NCBI RefSeq assembly: GCF_038806765.1
Contig: NZ_CP152389.1
Location: 434,001-498,000 of the forward strand
Length of the DNA stretch: 64,000 nt
Direction of reading: 5' to 3'
Origin: Mucilaginibacter sp. CSA2-8R
Lineage (GTDB): Bacteria > Bacteroidota > Bacteroidia > Sphingobacteriales > Sphingobacteriaceae
The notes under the pieces were generated by a model, which made no database searches, was not told the DNA's origin, and saw only the letters and a program-made list of their open reading frames with translations. A program made the translations under genes and the position numbers. Below are positions 27,840 to 35,073 of this stretch, in pieces (within the stretch, counting starts at the first letter, position 1; every line of letters starts with the position of its first letter).

Positions 27840-29519
27840 ATGAAAAAGAATTACAAATTAGCATTAATTCTATCCGGATCAATTGCTTTAGCTTCTTGCA
27901 CTAAACAAGAAACACTCGATTATAATGTTGAAAAACCAGGCATTATTGCGGCTCAAGAACAAATTGATGCTTACAACCCGTTAAAAACATATATCGACAA
28001 GCAGGCTCGTCCCGGTTTTAAATTCGGTACAGCAGTGTCTTTAAACGATTACGTGAGTAAGGGGTTAATGTACCGGCTTGCCAACAGTAATTTTGATGAG
28101 ATAACTATAGGCTATGAAATGAAGCATGGTGCAGTGGTTCAGGCTAATGGCGATTTATCGTTGAAGAGCATCGAGCAATTGATAGCCGCTGCTAAAGCTG
28201 CTGGTATGAGCATCTATGGGCATACGCTTGCCTGGCATTCTAATCAAAACGCTACCTATCTCAACAAACTGATAGCGCCGGTTGTAACTGCCTCTACCGG
28301 ACCTACCTGGGATTTAGTAACAGGTGCTGATTTTGAAACCGACAGTGCCCCTAACTATGAGACGTCAAGCCGTGTTGTAAAAAGTTTTACAGCGGCAGGC
28401 GAAGGTTTTAACGGGGTAGGCAGGGCAATAAAGCTAACTAACGCCAGTGTATTGCCTAACGACTATGACGCGCAGTTTTTTCTTAAATTTTCACCCGCTG
28501 TAGCGGTAGGCGAAAAATACGAACTGAGTATGAAAATTCGGTCAGATGCTAACGCATCTTTCAGTACCCAGGCACATACTGCCCCTGGGCAGTATAAGTT
28601 TTACGATTTCTTTGGTACCCTATCAAGTACACCGGTGTGGACAACTTATACCAAAGAAATAACCGTTACAGCCGATATGGCCGCCAGCGGTGCCATTGCC
28701 TTTAACTTAGGCAAAACTGCTACCAACTTTTATTTTGATAACATTACGTTAAAAAAATATAATGCTACCGGTGGAGTAACCATGGTTGAGAAAACAGCTG
28801 AACAGAAAAAGACGCTGGTTACTGCCGCAATGGACACCTGGATAAAAGGAATGGTTACTGCTACCAAAGACTATGTTAAAGTTTGGAATGTGGTAAATGA
28901 ACCAATGGACGATGCTAAGCCAAGCGAGTTGAAAACCGGTGCAGGCCGCAAGGTGGCTGCGGATGAGTTTTACTGGCAGGATTACATGGGTAAAGATTAT
29001 GCTGTAAAAGCTTTCCAGCTGGCAAGGCAGTATGGCAATGCAACAGATATACACTTTATTAATGATTATAACCTGGAGTATGACTTAGCTAAATGCCGTG
29101 GCCTTATTGACTATGTTGCCTATATTGAAAAAAATGGTGCAAAAGTAGATGGTATAGGTACGCAAATGCATATCAATTCAAATTCGGACAAGTCGAAGAT
29201 TGATGAGATGTTCAGGTTGCTGGCTGCTACCGGTAAACTTATTAAAGTTTCTGAGTTAGATATGGGCATAGCAGGCAAAAAAACACCGGTTATTACCTCC
29301 GCTGAGTATGCAGAACAAAAGGAAATGTACCGATATGTAATCGAAAAATATTTTGAGATTATACCAAAGGCGCAACAGTACGGTATTTGTATATGGAGCC
29401 CGTTGGACAGCCCGACAAATTCATCATGGAGAGCAGGAGAACCCATCGGCTTATGGAGCGAAGGATTTGTACGCAAACCCGCTTATGTTGGAGTTGCCGA
29501 TGCTTTATCAAAAAAATAA
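27840..29519 (+). CDS. xyn10A: GH10 endo-1,4-beta-xylanase with inserted carbohydrate-binding module
   Basis: 559 residues. A lipoprotein signal (ALASC, Cys20) predicts a surface enzyme. The GH10 barrel starts near 50, with the strand-3 motif HTLAWHSN at 128-135. It is interrupted from about 150 to 308 by a CBM4/9-like jelly roll (ADFETDSAPNYE to FYFDNITLKK) and resumes at about 320. The acid/base is Glu354 (NVVNEP) and the nucleophile Glu472 (SELDMGI). Two Trp near 519 and 530 close the active site. Such inserted CBMs are known in Bacteroidota Xyn10A enzymes. It cuts xylan at the surface into oligosaccharides taken in by XusAB/XusCD. It is the only glycosidase in the locus. Confidence 0.95.
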   Translation: MKKNYKLALILSGSIALASCTKQETLDYNVEKPGIIAAQEQIDAYNPLKTYIDKQARPGFKFGTAVSLNDYVSKGLMYRLANSNFDEITIGYEMKHGAVVQANGDLSLKSIEQLIAAAKAAGMSIYGHTLAWHSNQNATYLNKLIAPVVTASTGPTWDLVTGADFETDSAPNYETSSRVVKSFTAAGEGFNGVGRAIKLTNASVLPNDYDAQFFLKFSPAVAVGEKYELSMKIRSDANASFSTQAHTAPGQYKFYDFFGTLSSTPVWTTYTKEITVTADMAASGAIAFNLGKTATNFYFDNITLKKYNATGGVTMVEKTAEQKKTLVTAAMDTWIKGMVTATKDYVKVWNVVNEPMDDAKPSELKTGAGRKVAADEFYWQDYMGKDYAVKAFQLARQYGNATDIHFINDYNLEYDLAKCRGLIDYVAYIEKNGAKVDGIGTQMHINSNSDKSKIDEMFRLLAATGKLIKVSELDMGIAGKKTPVITSAEYAEQKEMYRYVIEKYFEIIPKAQQYGICIWSPLDSPTNSSWRAGEPIGLWSEGFVRKPAYVGVADALSKK

Positions 29520-29533
29520 GCAATCGTAAAGAT

Positions 29534-29575
29534 TTTGAAAAGCACAGCACATCCTATGTCGCTGTGCTTTTCAAA
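29534..29575 (+). terminator. hairpin terminator of the xus operon
   Basis: A perfect 15-bp stem (TTTGAAAAGCACAGC paired with its complement) around a 12-base loop, 15 bp after the xyn10A stop. There is no long T-run after it, though the right arm contains TTTT. It most likely ends the xus transcript. Confidence 0.75.
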
Positions 29576-29675
29576 GTTTATTAAACATGGCATAATTTTC
29601 TGGTTATTGTAATTAAACCATACGGACAATCAAAAGAATATATTTGAATTATTTAATGGATGTGTCTTATAGCAT

Positions 29676-29716
29676 TAAGAAAGGCAAATCAAGATAATAC
29701 TGATTTGCCTTTCTTA
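29676..29716. terminator. 16-bp perfect hairpin, probable terminator
   Basis: Stem TAAGAAAGGCAAATCA and its exact complement, with a nine-base loop. It lies 70 bp downstream of the end of the frameshifted minus-strand ORF pair and could end that transcript, or back up the xus terminator. Confidence 0.6.
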
Positions 29717-29785
29717 GTACGTCCATAATTATCAACTGGCGTATAGGATGAAAATGTAATATCAAATGGTTTCTGGGTCACAGAA

Positions 29786-30105
29786 TCATTTACTTTCGCC
29801 TGTAATGTGGCCAGTTGTCACTTGTCCAATCAAGACATTGGATCGCAGATCAGGGAAATACTCGTCAACATAGCTCTTAAACGCCTCAACCGTTACGGTG
29901 TCGTACCACTCCATCGCTGTAAGAATTAGCTCTGGCACACTTTGGTGTGCAGCACAAAACTATAAAGTTGCACGTACGGCGGAGCCTTTTCGAAAGCACC
30001 CTTATTGAGCTGCCGGTATAAAGTTTTGTCCAGCGTTAGTTGGAGTTCTTTTATAAGGTCATAAGTAACCACGTGCTGTGTTCCACACTTAATGAGCTCA
30101 GCCAT
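29786..30105 (-). pseudogene. frameshifted ORF of unknown family beside tRNA-Ser
   Basis: On the minus strand an ORF begins at 30105 (Met-Ala-Glu-Leu-Ile-Lys) and stops at 29926 after 59 codons. A second frame opens in the overlap and runs from 29914 (Met-Glu-Trp-Tyr-Asp) or slightly upstream to the stop at 29786. Reading across a one-base shift near 29930 gives one protein of about 105 residues with even, protein-like composition. I do not recognise it. The arrangement suggests a small gene broken by a frameshift. It lies directly downstream of a tRNA gene on the same strand, a common site for integrated elements. Confidence 0.5.
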
Positions 30106-30175
30106 ATTAGGCAGCTTTCTATCTTCAAAGAAAAACTAATTACAGCGCTTTTGATTTTACTTGATATCTTATTAG

Positions 30176-30263
30176 CGGAGAGGGAGGGATTCGAACCCTC
30201 GATACGCTTTTGACGTATACACACTTTCCAGGCGTGCTCTTTCGACCACTCAGACACCTCTCC
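30176..30263 (-). tRNA. tRNA-Ser (anticodon GGA)
   Basis: The minus strand folds into a tRNA of about 88 nt with a long variable arm, typical of class II tRNA-Ser. The acceptor stem pairs GGAGAGG with CCTCTCC, the T-loop reads GGTTCGAATCC, and the anticodon loop CTGGAAA gives anticodon GGA for codons UCC/UCU. The variable arm is ATACGTCAAAAGCGTAT. CCA is not encoded. The discriminator is G. Confidence 0.95.
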
Positions 30264-30276
30264 GAAAAAATGTTTG

Positions 30277-30308
30277 CAAATGTAATGTTCTGGGTGGGGA
30301 TACGCAAC
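30277..30308 (-). promoter_or_regulatory. Bacteroidota-type promoter of tRNA-Ser
   Basis: On the minus strand a -33 TTG box (about 30305-30308) is followed after 20 bases by TACATTTG (30277-30284), which fits the TAnnTTTG -7 consensus. The predicted start is a few bases upstream of the tRNA 5' end at 30263. Confidence 0.75.
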
Positions 30309-30314
30309 AAAAAA

Positions 30315-30340
30315 GCGAAGCCCTTTTTAAAAGGCTTCGC
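30315..30340 (-). terminator. intrinsic terminator on the minus strand upstream of the tRNA promoter
   Basis: Stem GCGAAGCC/GGCTTCGC with a ten-base loop, followed on the minus strand by six T. No minus-strand gene is visible just upstream of it, so it is an orphan or a remnant of a lost gene. The T-run coincides with the -33 region of the tRNA promoter. Confidence 0.65.
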
Positions 30341-30537
30341 AAGCAAAACTTCAACTAAATACAACCCTATGTACACCTGCAACCTATCAGGTAAGTACGC
30401 AGATATGACTGCCTTACCTCCGTAAGGTTTAAATGCGTTCAAAATAATCTGTTTAAACAGTCACTTAAATTATTTTAGCTATGTTTGCGCCTGCACATCC
30501 GGGCGGTTGTGTATTGGATAAAACAGGTTGCCCCTTA

Positions 30538-31509
30538 ATGCTGAGCCTCAACGAGATAAAAAGACCCATTGCTGCCGAAATTGATGTTTTTGAGGAGAAG
30601 TTCAAGGCATCAATGCAAAGCTCTGTTCCCCTGCTTGACCGTATTACACATTATATTGTAAAGCGTAAGGGTAAGCAAATTAGGCCGATGTTTGTATTTT
30701 TTGCGGCCAGTTTGTGCGGTGGTATCAATGAGTCTACGTACCGGGGCGCTGCTTTGGTTGAGCTTGTGCATACGGCATCACTGGTGCATGACGATGTGGT
30801 AGACAACTCTTACCAGCGCCGCGGTTTTTTTTCTATCAATGCTTTGTGGAAAAATAAGATTGCGGTTTTAGTTGGCGACTTTTTGCTTACCAAAGGTATG
30901 TTGCTCTCGTTAGATCATAATGATTTTGACCTGCTTAAAATACTCTCTAACGCGGTAAAGCAAATGAGCGAAGGCGAGTTGCTGCAGGTTGAAAAGGCGC
31001 GTAAAACCAATACTGACGAAAGTGTTTACTACGAAGTGATCCGCCAAAAAACGGCTTCTTTAATTGCTTCATGCTGTGCCTGTGGGGCTTCATCTGCCGG
31101 CGCTGATGCCGAAACCATAGAGAAGATGCGCCTGTTTGGTGAAAAGATTGGCATTGCGTTTCAGATTAAAGATGATATGTTTGATTTTGGAACCGATGAT
31201 GTAGGCAAACCGTTGGGTATCGATATCAAAGAAAAGAAAATCACACTGCCACTGATCTATGCACTTAACAACAGCAAGTCGGGCGATAAAAAGCGAATTA
31301 TCAGTTTGGTGAAAAAGCATAATGACGATCCGGAAAAAATAGCTGAAATCATCCGCTTTGTGCAGCAGAACGGCGGTCTGACCTACGCCGAAAGCCAGAT
31401 GCAAAAGTTTCAGAACGAAGCTTTCGACATTTTGAACACCTTTGCGCCCGGTGAGGCCCGTACAGGTTTAGAGCAGTTGGTAAGGTACACCACCGAGCGG
31501 AAGAAATAG
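30538..31509 (+). CDS. ispB: polyprenyl (octaprenyl-type) diphosphate synthase
   Basis: About 323 residues of the trans-isoprenyl diphosphate synthase family, which elongates farnesyl diphosphate with isopentenyl diphosphate to make the side chain of menaquinone. The two aspartate-rich motifs are DDVVD at 85-89 and DDMFD at 212-216, with the KGKQIRP substrate-binding motif at 44-50. I start at the ATG at 30538, because its product (Met-Leu-Ser-Leu-Asn-Glu) looks like family members. An upstream in-frame ATG at 30481 adds 19 unlikely residues. Exact chain length cannot be read from the sequence. Confidence 0.88.
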   Translation: MLSLNEIKRPIAAEIDVFEEKFKASMQSSVPLLDRITHYIVKRKGKQIRPMFVFFAASLCGGINESTYRGAALVELVHTASLVHDDVVDNSYQRRGFFSINALWKNKIAVLVGDFLLTKGMLLSLDHNDFDLLKILSNAVKQMSEGELLQVEKARKTNTDESVYYEVIRQKTASLIASCCACGASSAGADAETIEKMRLFGEKIGIAFQIKDDMFDFGTDDVGKPLGIDIKEKKITLPLIYALNNSKSGDKKRIISLVKKHNDDPEKIAEIIRFVQQNGGLTYAESQMQKFQNEAFDILNTFAPGEARTGLEQLVRYTTERKK

Positions 31510-31520
31510 ATTTGGATTAT

Positions 31521-31550
31521 AGAGCTAAGAGCTAAGAACCAAGAGCCAAG
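31521..31550. repeat. short imperfect tandem repeat (7-8 bp unit)
   Basis: Units of the form AGAGCTA, AGAGCTA, AGAACCA and AGAGCCA follow each other between the prenyl synthase stop and the convergent oxidoreductase gene. No hairpin forms. Confidence 0.6.
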
Positions 31551-31602
31551 TTTCCTTAGTAATACAATTTATTTTCTTTAATAAGATTTCTGTTATTTAA
31601 AG

Positions 31603-32943
31603 CTATGATTCTTTAGGGGCGTTTTGTTCGTGACGGAAAGTGTCTTTGGTACTGATGCTGGCGAGTTTTACGGGTTTGCCGCTTTTGGCCGATTCATAGA
31701 TGGCTTCCATGATTTTTTGATCTTGTAATCCTTCTTCGCCCGGCGTGTATGGCTCTTTATTTTCCATAATACATTGGGCAAAGTGATCCATTTCTAAAGC
31801 AAACTGCTGCTTTTCGCCTAAAATAATATTCTGTTTAATTTCTTGCTTACCCTGTGCTTGTGAGGCTTCTATCTTTAGGCCGTTGTAATTAAACGCCGGG
31901 TCCATACCAAACCAACCTCCGTTTTCGGCATAGCAGCGGTAATGCTTAGAGTCGTGTACACTATAAGCGGCGGTGTTATTAGCGATAGTTCCGCTCGGGA
32001 AAAACATTTGCCACATTATTTTATCTTCTACCTCTTTAAATCGTGGGTCGTTTGCGTCAGTATGTTCTACAGCAGATACCATGTAGGGTTCTTCGCCGGT
32101 TAAAAAACGGTTGGTGTTAATGCAGTATAAGCCAATGTCGGGCAATGAGCCACCACCAGCTAAGGCTTTTTTTAACCGCCATTGGTTGGGGTTGCCAATG
32201 TTTTGCACGTTAACCGAATTAATCACTTTTACTTGGCCGAAATGCTTATCACGTGTCCATTGCATCATCAGACGGTTGTTGGGCTCATATTGTATGCGGT
32301 AGGCAATCATCAGCTTTTTACCGGCTTTTTTACAAGCATCAATCATGTTCTGGGCTTCTTTACTCGACGTGGCCATTGGTTTTTCGCATAACACATGCTT
32401 GCCGGCTTTAGCTGCGCGTATGGTAAACTCTTCGTGCATACTATTAGGCAGCACAATATATACGGCATCAATTTCCGGGTTATTTTTTATCTGGTCGAAG
32501 TTCTGGTAACTGTAAATGTTTTTTTCGGGGATGCCATGCTGATCAGCCACTTTCTTAGCCTTGGCAGCATCGCCGCTAACCAGCGCTACGGGTTTAGCAT
32601 ACTTGCACGAGCCGAAAGCAGGCATAATTTGCCCCATGGTAAGCTCTCCAATCCCTACAATAGCGTAGCCAATACGTTCTTTAGGCGGCACCATGGTAGC
32701 GCCTGATTCCTGCTTGCGCTCAGTAGGAGCATGTTGGCTGGGCACATCTACACGGATGGTATCTGCCAGTGCTTTACGCGTACCCGCCCCGCTCATGTTT
32801 TGGGCATCGGCAGTGCACGAGGCCAGTTCACCAATCACAGTAGCTGCCAATAAGCCTTTACCGGTATTTTCTAAAAATTCGCGGCGGTTACAACCGGATT
32901 CAATGCCCATTAACGATTGCATGAGCTGGTTAATATTTTTCAT
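31603..32943 (-). CDS. Gfo/Idh/MocA family oxidoreductase with Tat-type signal
   Basis: 446 residues. The N-terminus carries a twin-arginine motif NRREFL at 19-24, then a hydrophobic stretch and ASC, so the protein is probably exported folded through Tat, as for glucose-fructose oxidoreductase. The NAD(P)-binding motif is IVGIGE near 96-101, and the catalytic Lys lies in CEKPMA. The C-terminal half is the alpha/beta Gfo/Idh/MocA_C domain. Substrate cannot be told from sequence; sugar or sugar-derivative oxidoreduction in the periplasm is the family role. It stands alone, convergent to the prenyl synthase gene. Confidence 0.88.
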   Translation of the reverse strand: MKNINQLMQSLMGIESGCNRREFLENTGKGLLAATVIGELASCTADAQNMSGAGTRKALADTIRVDVPSQHAPTERKQESGATMVPPKERIGYAIVGIGELTMGQIMPAFGSCKYAKPVALVSGDAAKAKKVADQHGIPEKNIYSYQNFDQIKNNPEIDAVYIVLPNSMHEEFTIRAAKAGKHVLCEKPMATSSKEAQNMIDACKKAGKKLMIAYRIQYEPNNRLMMQWTRDKHFGQVKVINSVNVQNIGNPNQWRLKKALAGGGSLPDIGLYCINTNRFLTGEEPYMVSAVEHTDANDPRFKEVEDKIMWQMFFPSGTIANNTAAYSVHDSKHYRCYAENGGWFGMDPAFNYNGLKIEASQAQGKQEIKQNIILGEKQQFALEMDHFAQCIMENKEPYTPGEEGLQDQKIMEAIYESAKSGKPVKLASISTKDTFRHEQNAPKES

Positions 32944-33127
32944 GACAGGCGATTTTATTTTTAGTTATTAAAGTTTCTTTATCCACAATCGGAAGCAATG
33001 TAATGTTTGTTTAAACTTTGATTTGCATCAGGCTGAAAAGCAATACTTAAGCAACCGGAAACCTAAACCATCACCTTATTGTTATTCTGCACAAGAATGT
33101 GTGTTGCAAGTTGTTTAATTTTACCGC

Positions 33128-33832
33128 ATGAGCATTGTTGCAGAGGGTTTAACTAAAATATATGGGCGGCAAACCGCTGTAAACGGCATCAGCTTTAAAG
33201 CCGGACAAGGCGTGCTTGGCTTTTTGGGCCCGAATGGTGCAGGTAAATCTACCACCATGAAAATGCTGACCGGATTTTTGCCGCAAAGCTCGGGTAAAGC
33301 CAAGGTTTGTGGTTTTGATATCATTACCCAGGCGTTGCAGGTAAAAACTCAAATCGGCTATTTGCCTGAGAGTAATCCCCTTTATACCGACATGTATGTT
33401 AAAGAAGCCCTGCAGTTTATAGCCGGCATACATCAGCTGCACAACCCTGTGCAACGCATTGCCGAAGTAATTGAGCAAACGGGGTTAGGGCCCGAGCAGC
33501 ACAAAAAGATAAACCAGTTATCTAAGGGTTACCGGCAGCGTGTTGGCCTGGCTCAGGCTATTTTGCATAACCCTGAGGTTTTAATATTGGATGAGCCCAC
33601 TTCCGGGCTCGACCCCAACCAGTTAATCGGGATCCGGCAGCTCATCCGCGATTTGGGTAAAACCAAAACCGTTATCTTATCTACCCATATTATGCAGGAA
33701 GTAGAAGCAACCTGCAATCGTGTAATCATCATCAATAAAGGAAATATTGTGGCTGATAATGAGCTTGATGTTTTGAAGGCATCGCACCAGGGCAAAAGCC
33801 TGGAAGATATTTTTATACATTTGACTAATTAA
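33128..33832 (+). CDS. gldA: ABC transporter ATP-binding protein, GldA-like
   Basis: 234 residues with Walker A GPNGAGKS at 34-41, signature LSKGYRQ at 131-137, Walker B VLILDEP at 151-157 and a switch His in STHIMQEVE. It resembles GldA, the ATPase of the gliding-motility ABC complex. This is supported by the gldF-gldG fusion gene about 1.2 kb downstream on the same strand, with two small outer-membrane protein genes between. In other Bacteroidota the same family is found without gliding, so the symbol indicates family rather than proven motility. Confidence 0.8.
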   Translation: MSIVAEGLTKIYGRQTAVNGISFKAGQGVLGFLGPNGAGKSTTMKMLTGFLPQSSGKAKVCGFDIITQALQVKTQIGYLPESNPLYTDMYVKEALQFIAGIHQLHNPVQRIAEVIEQTGLGPEQHKKINQLSKGYRQRVGLAQAILHNPEVLILDEPTSGLDPNQLIGIRQLIRDLGKTKTVILSTHIMQEVEATCNRVIIINKGNIVADNELDVLKASHQGKSLEDIFIHLTN

Positions 33833-33871
33833 TTAAAAGCATCAACACACTTAACTTAAGCTTTATTACTG

Positions 33872-34402
33872 ATGAAAAAACAATTGATCACAATTGTCTT
33901 AGTTTTACTATGTACAGGCGTTTTTGCTCAAGGCAAAGGCACAAAGTTTAGTATCGGTCCTGAGGTAGGTATTCCCTTAGGAGATTACAATGGTCTTTAC
34001 TCTCTTACGGTTGGAGGAACTGCCAAATTCGAAATTCCCGTTAACTCGTCTAATTTTAATTTAACCTTTACTGCCGGATATGTTAACTTTTTAGGTAAAA
34101 CTATTGGCGATAGTTATGTTAGGTACAAAATTGCCAATGCCGGATTTATCCCTGTTAAAGTTGGCGGTAAATATTATGCCAACAGAAACATATACCTTGA
34201 AGGGGAAGTAGGTGTAGTAACTAACGTTAACTCTACATCAAGCAATGCCGCATTTGCTTATGCCCCGGGTTTGGGTGTGTCGCTGCCATTTGGTAAAAGT
34301 AAAAGTGCGCTTGATATGGGTATACGTTATGAAGGCTGGGTTAAAAATGGCAGCGTAATTAATCAGGTAGCTTTGCGCTTAGCTTACAAAATTCGCTTAT
34401 AA
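33872..34402 (+). CDS. small outer-membrane beta-barrel protein (copy 1)
   Basis: 176 residues with a cleavable signal ending in VFAQ (about 1-20). Then SIGPEVGIPLGDY and alternating aromatic/small residues are typical of an eight-stranded OmpA-like or OMP_b-brl barrel, and it ends in YKIRL. A paralogue follows at 34484 with the same SIGPE start and overall plan. It begins 39 bp after gldA and is followed by a terminator. Function unknown. Confidence 0.8.
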   Translation: MKKQLITIVLVLLCTGVFAQGKGTKFSIGPEVGIPLGDYNGLYSLTVGGTAKFEIPVNSSNFNLTFTAGYVNFLGKTIGDSYVRYKIANAGFIPVKVGGKYYANRNIYLEGEVGVVTNVNSTSSNAAFAYAPGLGVSLPFGKSKSALDMGIRYEGWVKNGSVINQVALRLAYKIRL

Positions 34403-34420
34403 TAGATTGATAAATCATCT

Positions 34421-34457
34421 AAAGTCCTGTTGCAATTGTGCAGCAGGACTTTTTTGT
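34421..34457 (+). terminator. intrinsic terminator after the first barrel gene
   Basis: Stem AAAGTCCTGTTGC/GCAGCAGGACTTT with one G-T pair and a six-base loop, followed by T6. It separates the gldA unit from the second barrel gene. Confidence 0.85.
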
Positions 34458-34483
34458 TTTAATTTGATTTATAATCCACCTGC

Positions 34484-35002
34484 ATGAAAAAATACGCGCT
34501 CTTTCTATTGATTTTTATCATTAAATTTTCGCCTTTGGCTGCGCAAAATCGGGCTGCTACCTCGTTAAGTATTGGTCCTGAGTTGAACATACCGCAGCGT
34601 AGCGCTTACAATATTGGTTACGGTGCTTCGGGTAAATTAGAAATACCTGTAGGATCGGCCGTAAGTGTAAACATTACCGGCGGATATTACCGCTTTAGCT
34701 ATAAAAGTTTTGCTATTGGTGGCTACAGTAAGCCCGGTGCTGATAGCTTTGTGCCTCTTAAAGCTGGTCTTAAATATTACATCGATGAGCGCTTTTATAC
34801 TGAGGGCGAACTGGGAACAGTGCTTAACCATAATACGCTAAACAGCGGCAACTTATTCACTTACTCTTTAGGGACCGGCTTTTTACTTCCCCTCGGCGAT
34901 AGCAAAAGCAATATGCTGGATATAGGCTTGCGTTTTGAAGACTGGTCAAAAAGCCGCTTGCAGCAATTTGCCATTCGGGTGGCTTACCGGTTAAGCCTGT
35001 AA
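34484..35002 (+). CDS. small outer-membrane beta-barrel protein (copy 2)
   Basis: 172 residues with a signal peptide (about 1-21, ending LAAQ) and a barrel like that of the preceding gene. Shared features are SIGPELNIP near the N-terminus, PLKAGLKYYIDERFYTEGELG in the middle (read as two pieces) and the ending VAYRLSL. The tandem pair arose by duplication but has diverged. It lies 71 bp upstream of the gldFG fusion. Function unknown. Confidence 0.8.
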   Translation: MKKYALFLLIFIIKFSPLAAQNRAATSLSIGPELNIPQRSAYNIGYGASGKLEIPVGSAVSVNITGGYYRFSYKSFAIGGYSKPGADSFVPLKAGLKYYIDERFYTEGELGTVLNHNTLNSGNLFTYSLGTGFLLPLGDSKSNMLDIGLRFEDWSKSRLQQFAIRVAYRLSL

Positions 35003-35073
35003 TTTTAAAGGTTCTGTGTTCAGATTAATTTTCTGCATCAAACAAGTTTCGTTTTCAGTGTATTCATAAACGT

